This document shows, one piece after another, positions 35,703 to 45,899 of a stretch of DNA of 64,000 nt (its first letter is position 1; the number at the start of each line of letters is the position of its first letter). The notes under the pieces were generated by a model. It was not told the origin of the DNA. It was given only the letters and a program-made list of their open reading frames with translations, and did not search any database. This DNA comes from Anomaloglossus baeobatrachus (lineage: Eukaryota > Chordata > Amphibia > Anura > Aromobatidae): assembly GCF_048569485.1 (NCBI RefSeq), contig NC_134357.1:361161024-361225023 (forward strand). Direction: 5' to 3'. The translations under genes and the position numbers were made by a program.

Positions 35703-38530
35703 CGCGCCACTAGTGTGCAATTTACCTTGCACCTGTGAAGTGTCCATCATGTTGAGAGGTTTGCATAATGTTTGTGCATTAGATGTGTTGGCCTGGGCTA
35801 ACTGGACTGGTTGCCCTTTTTTGCTGTGAGTATATCCAATTTTTGGGGGAGTTTTTCTCCTCTTTTTGTTGCTATTTTTGAAATGGACGTGTCAACAATC
35901 AACGATTTGGTGAGTATTTTACATAGTTAGCGGTCGCTCGTATGTGTTACACACAACGACGTTGCTAATGAGGCCGGATGTGCGTCACGAATTCCGTGAC
36001 CCCCAACGACATCTCATTAGTGATGTTGTTGCGTGTAAAGCCCCCTTAAGGGTTCGAAAGTGGATTTTGTCATTGCTGTTAAAACCAAATTCAAATCCCA
36101 CAGAGGTAACAATGACCTGTAAACAGGACTTGATCTAGAGGAGGTTTTAATAAAACAGGACACCCAATGGTTGCTAGCTACTTCACAGTTATAAAGGGCC
36201 ACTAGAGCTAATACCTGAACCTTAAGTATACTAGTAGAGAGACCCTGCTCTAAACGTTTTTGAAGGAATTCTAGTATGGAGTTAACTGGGACCCCCTCTT
36301 CCAGCTTAGTATCTAAGGTGGACAAGAATTTTCTCCATGTTCTACCATTTATATTAATGGCGACTGCTTTCCTTCTTTGAAGCAAGGTAGTAATTAGGCT
36401 ACGAGAAAACCCTTTCTTAATAACGGCCTCTCAAATTCCATGCAGTTAAATGAAGGCTATCCACTAGCAGGTGTTGAACTAGCCCCTCAGAGAGCAGGTT
36501 CGGTTCTTCCGGCAATACCCAAGGATCAATAACGGACATTATCCTTAGCCAGACGAACAATGGTCTTTTCGGCCAGAATGGTGCTATTAAGATAACCATT
36601 GCTCTGTCCTGTTTGCTCTTCCTCAGGACTGTTGGGATAAGAATCACTGATGGGAAGGAATGCATATGCTAGGTTGACGCTCCTTTTGGCCATGAAGACG
36701 TCCACCACCTGAGGATGTTCTCTGGGATATAGAGAACAGAACTTTTTCAACTTCTTGTTTTGTCGGTTTGTGAATAGGTCTACTTTTGGTAGACCCCACA
36801 AGTTCATAATCTGACGCATTCCCCTTGCAGCTTGATATAGATCCACCTTGTAGTTCTCCTTCCCCTTCCCCTGTTAAAGAGAGAAGGTGATTCTCCACCA
36901 AAGTGTCCAGTTAGTTACTTCCATCAAGGTACTGGAACGAGTTCCCCCCAGATAATTCAGATAAGCCACTCTGACAGATTGTTTGAGAGGATTTTTATGT
37001 GACAGCCCTGTAAGGAGGCCAAGAGTCCTTTTATGGCATATTCCATCGCTAGCAATTCTTTCATGTTTGAAGAAGCTGATCTTACTGTTCCTGTCCAATC
37101 TCTCTGTAGCAGGTGATCGTGTAAATGGGCCTCCCATCCATGGGACTCACATTTGTAGTCACTACTATGAGATCCAGGACATCCAGGGGACTCGTGTGGC
37201 CAGATTTTCCATATCCAACCACCAACAAAGTGACTGGATTGTTAATGGTGAAAAATCAAATGCTCTTCCAGGTGGCCATCTAAGGCGACCTCATTCCGTA
37301 GTATATCTCACTACAATCTCCTAGTATGAAGCTGGGCCTATTACACAGCCGGTATGCTAGAGGTAAAGGAACCCAATAGTGACAATCTCCCTCCTGAGGG
37401 ACATAGTGGGAAGCATTTTTGCCCTGGAGATCTGAATGTGTACTCTGTCCATTTTGAGACTTCTGGAAGTCCACATTCCTGAGTCCTGGGAGTCCAGTAT
37501 TAGGCCCAGAAAAACTTTTCTTCTTAGCGGCTCTAACTTTGATTTTTTTCAGATTCAAATGCCTAGATTTTGTAAAGTGGCACACACCACTTGTAGCAGG
37601 ATGTTGCAGTGATGACTCAAACTTCCTATAATCAGAAAGTCGTTTAGATAAGGGATTATCCCTTTCACTGGCAGGTTCTGCTATTAACTTAGTAGCCCCT
37701 CAAATTTTTACTAACAGGCTGAAGGGAAGGGCTCTGTATTGGAAGTGTCTTGTCTTCCCCTCCTCAAATAAAGCTACCATGAGGAATTTTTGAAACTCTG
37801 CATTTATTGGCACGTGATAGTACAAGTCTTTCAGATCCAGGACCACCATGTAACCATCTGGGAATACCAATACCATCTTTATTGTTGATCTTATGGACTC
37901 CATTTTGAAAGTCTGGACCTTAAGAAATCCGTTCAGACATCTTAAGTTTATTATTGTCCGGACTAACTCATCTGTTTTTTTTTTTTTATCAAGAAAAGAG
38001 GGGAATAAAATCCCTTCCTCTCTCTTACACTTTGACTTCCAAGAGGACAAACTTATCAACCAGATTGAGAACCTCTGACTGCAGAGCCAGCTGTTCCTCT
38101 TCAGAAGCACGAGTGAGGAGGTGTAAGGATGAACCTCTGCGGGGGAACAACCCGTAACTCCATCTTTAACCTGAACATAAAACCACTGTTCCTTCTCTTC
38201 TGTTCCCACCTTCCCTCCCGATCTCTAGGGGGTTTACTCCAACCAGCTCTGCTCCTTCAAATTGAAATTTTATAAGATAGAAAGGACACATTCGGAAAGC
38301 CCCCTTCTTTTTGTCACCTGCCTTCTCCAAGATATCATCCAACACCGGTCCGAAAAGGAATTTATACTCACACGGAATAACACACAATTTAGCTTGCATA
38401 TCCCCAGGCCAACACTTTAACCAGGGGACTCTACGGCCTGAGTTAGATAAGGAAGCCGATCTAGCCACCAGTCTTGCAGAATCAGCCAAAGCAGAAGACA
38501 AAAAAGCTGCTGCCCCACGCATCAAGGTAA

Positions 38531-38910
38531 GGGCTCATGCGCACGTAACTGCTGAATATTCTGCAGCGATTTGACAGCACATGTGCATAATGGATGCAGT
38601 TTTTCTGCACAAAAAAAGCCGATTTCATGCGCTATGGCTGCTGCCCCCCCATAGACAGAGTGTGAACTGCATCCAAGACAGAGTGGTAGCTGCATCCATA
38701 GCGCATGGAATAATTGACATGCTCATTTTATGAACGCACGGATTTGGGTCAAAATTTTAGTACCCAAATCGCTGCGTTCATAAAAGCAACATGCGCACGA
38801 TTCATGCACAATCTTCATAGATTGTGCAGGGGACGCATGACGCATGCATTTACGCTGCAGTGCAATACGCAGCGTAAATGCATGCAATTACGCAACGTGC
38901 GCATGAGCCC
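38531..38910. repeat. TAA-flanked miniature element inside the DIRS capsid part
   Basis: Ends GGGCTCATGCGCACGT and ACGTGCGCATGAGCCC, with TAA directly outside both (38528-38530 and 38911-38913). Non-coding, Harbinger-like by target size. It shares inner words (CTGCAGCGATTTGA) with the element at 42459. Confidence 0.8.
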
Positions 38911-39830
38911 TAATAGTGGTCAATATATTATCTCTAGCAACCTTGTTTTTAAATTCATGTTCCAGATGATCTGACCAGACCATGAGTGATCTGGTAGTGC
39001 ATGTTACAGAAATGGCTGGCTTCAGGGCATCTGCTGAAGACTCCAACGTACCCCTAAGAAAGCTGTTTGCCTTCCTATCTAGGAGATCTTTGAGAACCCC
39101 AATATCCTCGAAGGACAAGTCAAACCTCTTCGATGCTTTCGAGATAACCACATCTAACTTTGGTGCTTTATCCCAGGATGATGTTGTGGCTTCATCAAAA
39201 GGGTACTTTAATTTAAAGGACGATGGCAGGGACCCCTTTTTTTCAGGCTTTTTCCATTCCCTTGTAATCAGGGCCTGAACCTCTTCATTAACCGGAAAAG
39301 TCCAATGTTTTTTCTGATCTAGGCTCCCAAACATAATATCCTGGACAGTCTTGTGGGTATTCTCTTCAACTAACCCCATAGTAGACTTCACCGCTTTAAC
39401 CCTGGGAAAGGTATCTCAAGGAGTTTTTGACTTACGCAGTAATGATTGACCTCTGCTCCGCAGTAAAGTTTCCTCACTTACAGTTTGTTCTATTCATTGT
39501 CAAGGTATTTCAGGGCAGAAATTGGTCAATCCTATTTTACATAGGGCTCATTTCCTGTTTGTCGTCTCAGAAACACTTCCTAGGTCTTTCCTAATAAAAA
39601 GAAAAAAAAATCCTATTATAAAGGTCAACTTTCCTGAAGATCGCTTAAACTCAGATGTAATCAAGGTCCGGGATTAGGAGGAAGAACCAGATTGCTTGAA
39701 GGGTTTCCTCTGGAGGCCGAAGAGCCTTCTTGCTTAGGTTCCACATTACTGCAACTGTGGCTTCGTTGGTTAGTTCTGCTGACACTACAAGCAGATCCTC
39801 TGGAGCGCGTACTACCACGGTGCTGATGAG

Positions 39831-40232
39831 GCTGATGCCGAGGCTTCTACTGCATCTGTTGCAGCTGCTCCTGCTCAGACTGCTCCATCTCCCAGATACG
39901 AGGGACAAGGCTGGATCTGAAAAGTCATGTTGCTGGCGGTCAGACCACATTTTAAATGTGGGACCTGCCAGGGACAGCCCCATCCCACCTCCTCCGCTCC
40001 TATCCCAGAAGTGGAATACTACTACGCTGATGACGGGGCTGATCCTGAGGCTTCCACTGCATCTGCTGCTGTTGCAGCTGCTCCATCTCCCAGATATGCG
40101 GGACAAGGCCGAAATGGAAAAGCTGCGCTGCTGGCGGTCAGCCCACATTTTAAATGCAAGATCTGCCAGGGACAGTCCCATCCGCCCCATGCCATCTCCT
40201 CGGGTCCTACCCCGGAAGTGGAATACACCTCT
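39831..40232. repeat. Tandem duplication of about 200 bases in the DIRS 5' part
   Basis: 39831-40025 and 40027-40232 are about 80-85 percent alike by eye, sharing GCTGCTCCATCTCCCAGATA, CATTTTAAATG and GATCTGCCAGGGACAG-like blocks. A diverged tandem repeat within the element. Confidence 0.7.
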
Positions 40233-40540
40233 AGGTCAATGTCACAGGCACACACGTCATCAGGGTGCTCCAAAGTGCACACGCACCCTGCGCATGCACA
40301 GCGCAGCCGCTGCTCACCAGCAAGAATGGTGTCGGTGCATGTCATCGCTAGCCAGTGAAGGCCCACCGCGGCTTTGCCAGGACCTTGCACCAGCTGTGGC
40401 AAGGACGGAGTCACTGCCTGCATCAGTCTGCCCAGGCCTGGGACTGCTTAATTTTCACACTGCCATCTTCAGAGAGGTTCCCCATCAAGGAAAGGAAACT
40501 AACTGATGCATGGGAGAAGTACTGCCCTTTTATTTAGTAA

Positions 40541-40591
40541 GTTTCCTGTCCTTGAAGAGTGGATCCCCCCTCTCCGTGGTGCTGTCATGGG
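40541..40591 (-). repeat. DIRS right inverted terminal repeat
   Basis: Inverse of 32627-32676. Followed by an A-run after GGGTTATAA. Confidence 0.85.
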
Positions 40592-40773
40592 TTATAAAAA
40601 AAAAAAAAAAAGTCAACTAAGTACCAAATGGTTTATACATGCAGTACTACTATGTAGTTAGATCCAGAAATATTTGTACAGTGACATGTTTTGGCATTTT
40701 AGCTGTTGACAAAAACATATGCAAGATACAGTTATATATAATCAATATGGTCTTAAAGTGCAGACTCTCAGCC

Positions 40774-41779
40774 TTAAAGGGAACCTGTCATCAGAAATTT
40801 CGCCCAAAAGCTAAAAGCTTCCCCCTCTGCAGCTCCTGGGCTGCATTCTAGGAAGGTCCCTGTTATTATTGTGCCCCATGTGAGACCAAAATAAAGCCTT
40901 TATAAAGTTCTACCTTTTTGTATGCAGCTTCTGTAAATGTGTCACGGGGGCGGGCTCTCTGCCGTCCGTTATTCTGCCTCCTGGTCCTGTATGCCGCCCC
41001 CATCGCTCCTTTCCATATCTGATGCACCGCCCACTGCTCCAGCCATCCCCACGCATGCCCAGTGCCAGTCTCACAGGACTGAGCAGTGTGAACGCTGGTG
41101 ACGTGTGCGCAGGCAAGTGATTATGGACGGGACTGTGACTGTTATCAGCAAGTACCCGGCCATAATCTCGTGAGCGCGCAAACCTCTCCAGCATTCACAC
41201 TGAGCTCAGTGTAGATGCTAGACTGTATGGGCTGCTTCCAGGGATGACGTCCCTTTGTCATGTGATAGGGGCGTGTTCGAAATACTATCACATGACAAAG
41301 GGACGTCATCCCTGGAAGCAGCCCATACAGTCTAGCATCTACACTGAGCTCAGTGTGAATGCTGGAGAGGTTTGCGCGCTCACGAGATTATGGCCGGGTA
41401 CTTGCTGATAACAGTCACAGTCCCGTCCATAATCACTTGCCTGCGCACACGTCACCAGCGTTCACACTGCTCAGTCCTGTGAGACTGGCACTGGGCATGC
41501 GTGGGGATGGCTGGAGCAGTGGGCGGTGCATCAGATATGGAAAGGAGCGATGGGGGCGGCGTACAGGACCAGGGGGCAAAATAACGGACGGCAGAGAGCC
41601 CGCCCCCGTGACAGATTTACAGAAGCTGCATACAAAAAGGTAGAACTTTATAAAGGCTTTATTTTGGTCTCACATGGGGCACAATAATAACAGGGACCTT
41701 CCTAGAATGCAGCCCAGGAGCTGCAGAGGGGGAATCTTTTAGCTTTTGGGCGAAATTTCTGATGACAGGTTCCCTTTAA
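40774..41779. repeat. 1-kb near-perfect palindrome, TTAA-type fold-back element
   Basis: TTAA at both ends (40774-40777 and 41776-41779), then AAAGGGAACCTGTCATCAG and its inverse. The two arms, each about 495 bases, run to a short non-paired centre near 41268-41280 and differ at only a handful of sites (about 98 percent by eye). The same 94-codon open stretch appears on opposite strands in both arms, as expected of a palindrome; it is not called a gene. It could extrude as a cruciform or, if transcribed, give a long double-stranded RNA. Confidence 0.92.
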
Positions 41780-42428
41780 AGGGAACCTGTGGGATGCAAT
41801 ATGCAACCAGAACCATGAGCAATTCTGGGTGCATATTGCTAATCCCTGCCTATCTGTCCTAGGCTTTAGTAGCATACATAAAGAGATCTTTAGAAAAAGT
41901 ATTTATAAAGGTCCTTTATGAGATGCTAATGCGTGCAGGGACTAGTCGCAGGGCCGTTATTTCCTGCGCTCATTCCGCCCTCTCAGCATGCCCACAGGGG
42001 GCTATTCAATGCTCATTGCCTCAAGTCATCAGTGGTGACGCACGTACCTGTGTCCGCTGTCCCTGCCGATCAGAATGCCCAGCACTTCCAGTCAAACGCA
42101 CTATGATGACTTCTCCGCATGACCGGAAGTGCTGAGAACTGTTGACACAGGTACGTGCATCACCGCTGATGACACTGGCATTGAATAGCATGTTAGCATG
42201 GTAGCATTGCCACAGGGACGTGCTAAGAGGACGGAATAAGCGCAGAAACTAACACCCTTGCGACGAGTCCCTGTGCTCATTAGCATATCATATCTTTATA
42301 AATACGTTTTCTAAAGATCTCTTTATCTGTGCTACTAGATACAGGGACAGTTAGGCAGGGATTAGCAATATGCACTCAGAACTGCTCGTGGTTCTGGGTA
42401 CATATTGCACCTGAAAGGTTCCCTTTAA
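41776..42428. repeat. Second TTAA-type fold-back element sharing one TTAA with its neighbour
   Basis: Left AAAGGGAACCTGTGGGATGC and right GAAAGGTTCCCTTTAA. The arms pair GCAATATGCAACCAGAACC with GGTTCTGGGTACATATTGC. TTAA at 41776-41779 is also the right end of the palindrome at 40774, so one element landed in the target copy of the other. Confidence 0.82.
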
Positions 42429-42458
42429 GTTGAGAGTATTCACATCCTAAATTAAGTA

Positions 42459-42825
42459 AGGCTATGTGCCCACATTGCGTTCTGTCCCTGCAGAAATTTC
42501 TGCAGCGATTTGAACAGCACACATGCGCTTCAAATCGCTGCAGAAACAGTGCGTACTGAAAAGCAGATTTCATGCGCTCTGGATGCAGCCCCTGTCATAG
42601 ACAAAGCGGGTGCTGCATGCAAAGCGCACAAAAAAAGTGACATGTCACTTCTTAGAACGCAGCGCTTCGGCAGCAGCCGAAGCGCTGTGTTCTAATACGC
42701 CACGTGGGCATGGATTAGGCACAATCTTCATGGATTGTGCTAGGGACGCAGGACGCATGCAGTTACGCTGCAGTGCAGAACGCAGCGTAACTGCATGAAA
42801 ATACGCTACGTGGGCACATAGCCTT
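42459..42825. repeat. Miniature element, AGGCTATGTG group
   Basis: Ends AAGGCTATGTGCCCAC and GTGGGCACATAGCCTT. The inside pairs TGCAGCGATTTG words and GCAGCGTAACTGCAT words. Non-coding. Confidence 0.78.
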
Positions 42826-42839
42826 AGACTTTAAAAATT

Positions 42840-42928
42840 ACAGCTCTTTAATATGACTCTTTTTTTCAAGAGACCAGCAGTTGAACTAGATGGACCTAGG
42901 TCTTTTTTTCAACCTAAGTAACTATGTA
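42840..42928 (+). repeat. Short tail of an unidentified retroposon
   Basis: TTGAACTAGATGGACCTAGG and TTTTTTTCAACCTAAGTAAC followed by TATGTAAC form a phrase I recall as recurrent in vertebrate genomes, apparently the end of a retroposon. The family could not be settled. Confidence 0.3.
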
Positions 42929-43437
42929 ACAGTAATTGGACAATCACCTCAAAAACATGTTCATGGGCTGCTTAGGCTATTCCCTCATTAATCCATCATC
43001 AATTAAACAGATAAAAGATCTGGAGCTGATTCCAGGTGTGGCATTTGGAAGCTATTGCTGTTAACCCACAACATGTGGTCAAAGGAGCTTTCAATAAAAG
43101 AGAAACAGACCATCATTTGGCTGAAAAAACAAAAATAAAAGAAACAGAAATTTTAGGAGTGGCCAAACCAAGTTTGGTACGTTCTGCAAAAAAAAAAATA
43201 AAAAAAAATATGCAGTGATGAGCTTGGGAACTCAAAAAGGCCTGGATGTACACAGAAGACAACAGTAGTGGATGATATCAGAATCTTTTCTACGGCGAAG
43301 AAAAACACCTTCAGAACATCCAAGTGAAGAACACTATCCAGACAGAAGGTGTTTCAGTGTCTAAGTCTACCATAAAGAGAAGACTTCATGAGAGCAAATA
43401 AAGAGGGTTCAACACAAGGTGCAAACGATTAGTCAGC

Positions 43438-44240
43438 CTTAAAGGAAACCTGACACGTCCCCCATACCACCAAAAGTTGTATATAAGGCCAAAGCCACAC
43501 GGCGAGAAAATCGGTGCGAGTGGAGTGCGATAAAACATCGCATTCCCCTCGGACCAATTCTAGCCTGTGTGACAGCACACATGAGCGATTATTTTCTCAG
43601 CCCTAATCGGACCGAGAAAACAATCACAGCATGCTATGATTGTAAGGTGAGTCCCTTTTCTCTCGCACCCATTCAAGTGAATGGGGCGAGAGAAAAATCG
43701 CACTGCACTCGCGGTACACCGGTGTACCGCGCGTGTAGAGCGAGAATCATAATAGCCGGCTACGGAGGAGAGAGGGAGAGAAATCCCTCCCTCCCCTCCT
43801 CCGTGCCGGCCCGCCCCTCCGCAGTGCCGTCCCGCCCCCCGCAGCTGAGGTTTGCTCGCAGGGTCGGACCTCAGACGCAGGCACGCTCGCATGACACTCG
43901 GCTCCTGCTGTGCTGCCAGCGCAAGCCGAGTCTCATGCGAGCATCGCAGTAGTGCCCCGTGTGGCCCCAGCCTAACTGTCAAAATGACGTACCTAACAGT
44001 CCCTTTATTACACTGGACACAGACAAATCTTTAGAAAAAGTATTTCTAAAGTCTGTTTATCATATGCAAATTAAGCCTTTGACTAGTCGATGGGATGTTT
44101 GTTTCCTCAGACTAGTTGGCCCATTCAGTATGTTATCAAGCCCTTGTGGGCATAACATGGTTTTCAAAAATCATCCCCAGCTCTCTAAAATCTAGAGCAT
44201 TTGGCCGGCTTTATTCACTCACGTCATTGCTCCTCTGAAT
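43438..44240. repeat. Worn TTAA-type element inside the Tc1 relic
   Basis: Left end TTAAAGGAAACCTGACACG falls at a Leu-Lys codon pair (CTTAAA) of the Tc1 transposase. The right arm is decayed and its limit is approximate. It contains a younger element at 43487-43972. Confidence 0.5.
43487..43972. repeat. TAA-flanked miniature element, GC-rich
   Basis: Ends GGCCAAAGCCACACGGCG and CCGTGTGGCCCCAGCC are inverse. TAA lies directly outside both (43484-43486 and 43973-43975). The interior is GC-rich. Non-coding, Harbinger-like by target size. Confidence 0.75.
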
Positions 44241-44513
44241 CAGGGTGTTTGCTTCCCGGTTTCAGGGGCCCACAGAGCATGACCAGGAGTGCAGAAGATG
44301 GCTCACATACACAAACGAGCTGAAGAACAGCCATATTCTGCGCTTTCGGTCATGTACAGACGGCACTGCACAATACAGATGGACAATGACTCAAAACATA
44401 CTGCAAAAGCAACCCAGGAGATTAAGGGAAATAAGTGGAATATTCTGTAACGGCAGAGGTAATCACCAGATCTCAACATCTTCGAGCTGCATTTCACATA
44501 CTTAAGACAAAGC

Positions 44514-45261
44514 TTAAAGGGAACCAAACATCAGGATTGTCATGTATAAAGGTGCAGCCAGTGCAGTACTGGCACTATGAGGCACAGTGTGTACATACCA
44601 TCAGGGGGCAGCTCGGGTGTTTAGGCAGTGAAATCCAAGTTTATAAAGTTTGAAAAATCAAGCACTTTTTGATTGACGTGTGCACCACTCTCCTAATGTC
44701 CGGGCGGGTTATGCACGTGTATCCCCGTTCCCCCGCCGCCTGTTCCTCCCTCTCTCTGGTTGTTTGCAAATTTCTCTCTTCAGAAACATGGTGTCGGAGT
44801 TGGCACCTGCGCATGGCGCTTATCTCCGGCGCCATGTTTCTGAAGCCCGCAGTAGCTAGTATTACCTGCAGCTAAGATATCTTGCCGTCCCAGGACACCG
44901 TGCCAGCACAGCAGCCGCCTAGGACACCGGGACGCCACAGGAAAAAGCTGACAGCAGCCTGCCAGCAACATCGGGGGTCAGGTGAGGTAAGTTCACAATG
45001 GACTCACATGACCCAGTGACGGCAGTGCTGCGTGACCCGGTCACGGTGTCCTGGGGCGGCACGATATTGTAGCTGCAGGTAATACTAGCTACTGCGGGCT
45101 TCAGAAACATGGCGCCGGAGATAAGCGCTATGTTCAGGTGGATTTCACAGCCTAAACAACCGAGCTGCACTCTAATGGTATGTACACACTGTGCCTCATA
45201 GTGCCAGTACTGCACTGGCTGCACCTTATACATGAAAATCCTGATGTTTGGTTCCCTTTAA
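44514..45261. repeat. TTAA-type palindrome inside the Tc1 relic
   Basis: TTAA at 44514-44517 and 45258-45261. The arms pair AAAGGGAACCAAACATCAGG with CCTGATGTTTGGTTCCCTTT and continue for over 120 bases. The Tc1 sequence resumes exactly across the site (CAAAGC before, GGCAGAAAGACC after), so the target was a single TTAA that is now doubled. Confidence 0.9.
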
Positions 45262-45440
45262 GGCAGAAAGACCCACAGACAATTTGCCCTGGTTCACTCC
45301 TAATCTGTATCGCAAGACAGAGAGGCCCATTTTTTTTTTTCATTTTCAGATCCTGTAAGGTCAGGCAATATGAATCATGGGAAAATGGGCCACTCGAAAG
45401 GTAAATGAAGCACGACATGTTCAACAAATAAATCTGAGTC

Positions 45441-45893
45441 CTTATTTCATGTCAGTATTTTTTTTCATGTCCGAAAGCAAATTAACCATTTATCTGTTTT
45501 TTGTCTGTGTGTCCACTTTTGTAATCTGTATATCATCCATTTTCTAGTATGCAGAGGAAAAACTCAGAATGGAGAGATTTGTCAATTAAAGCAGACCTTT
45601 CACCAAATGTTCATGTTGAACTGGACACGCGATGTAATAGTGGCTGCAAAGCGGAATGAAAATTTATTTTAATTTCCGTTGTGGAGCTAGACAGTTTTCA
45701 CTGGGGACGTCTCATTTTTCTCCCTGTATGATGCGGACCAATCAAACAGGCAGCAACACACAATGGAAAAAAGAACACGCCCCCACCATACTAAGTGTGC
45801 TGTCGGTGAGATGGCTATATACCAAACATGTATAGATTCTATTCCAGTCACACAAACCAGAAGTCACACGTTTCTCAATAAGAAAAAAAAAAC
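45441..45893. other. Intergenic with half of a miniature element
   Basis: AAAGCAGACCTTTCACCAAATG at 45590 resembles one arm of a fold-back element. This is the gap between the Tc1 relic and the NCOA6 3' end. Confidence 0.35.
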
Positions 45894-45899
45894 ATTTAA
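45894..45899 (-). promoter_or_regulatory. NCOA6: Candidate NCOA6 poly(A) signal (ATTAAA)
   Basis: ATTAAA on the - strand followed by T-rich and GT-containing sequence. It lies about 1.8 kb past the stop codon, at the edge of repeat-free sequence. An AATAAA on the - strand at 45663-45668 is an alternative. Confidence 0.35.

Larger units (their letters stand above)
33911..35879. mobile_element. Third-level insertion with inverted flanks, type uncertain
   Basis: The segment at 33911-34012 (CAGCAAAAAAGGGGCAACCA...) is the inverse of 35738-35832. A block starting TTTTTGGGGGAG occurs in direct orientation at both 34018 and 35838. Outside, GAAATGGACGACGTGT (33895-33910) and GAAATGGACGTGT (35880-35892) look like a 13-16-bp target duplication, which would fit LINE-type insertion. 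Excluding the hAT element inside, it is about 620 bases. The family was not recognised. Confidence 0.5.
33542..36046. mobile_element. TAA-flanked Harbinger-like element inside the DIRS recombinase part
   Basis: Ends AGGGGGCTTTACACGC and GCGTGTAAAGCCCCCT, with TAA directly outside both (33539-33541 and 36047-36049). Two relatives with the same core TTTACAC ends lie at 49982-50545 and 58935-59469. Its own length is about 500 bases; the rest is two further insertions. Non-coding. Confidence 0.8.
32590..40595 (-). mobile_element. Broken DIRS-type tyrosine-recombinase retrotransposon
   Basis: Inverted terminal repeats at 32627-32676 and 40541-40591 (CCATGACAGCACC and GGTGCTGTCATGG; about 50 bases) mark the DIRS family. 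On the - strand the parts lie in the usual order. A capsid-like part is at about 39400-38250. A reverse-transcriptase part is at about 38200-37600 (LDLKDLYYHVPI). An RNase H and following region is at about 37140-36420 (WGLPKVDLFTNR). A tyrosine-recombinase part is at about 36400-33020. The copy is an old fossil with many breaks and at least two independent insertions. DIRS elements integrate with a tyrosine recombinase rather than an integrase, so they leave no target duplication; none was seen. Confidence 0.85.
42929..45440 (+). mobile_element. Tc1-family transposon relic, broken by two insertions
   Basis: On the + strand the transposase start is recognisable at 43073 (MWSKELSIKEKQTII). Later pieces include a helix-turn-helix region (VSVSKSTIKRRLHESK, about 43350-43400), a DNDSKHTAKATQEILR piece around the second catalytic Asp (about 44380-44430) and KAERPTDN near 45265. 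Large internal deletions, a poly(A)-like expansion near 43190 and several frame changes leave no function. Elements at 43438-44240 and 44514-45261 sit inside it. The inverted ends are no longer clear. Confidence 0.8.

Noticed and set aside
39730-40506. A 258-codon + strand frame
   Set aside because: It lies antisense in the DIRS 5' part over a tandem duplication; no recognisable domain.
40910-41643. A pair of almost identical 94-codon frames on opposite strands
   Set aside because: They are the two arms of one palindrome, with no similarity to a known protein.
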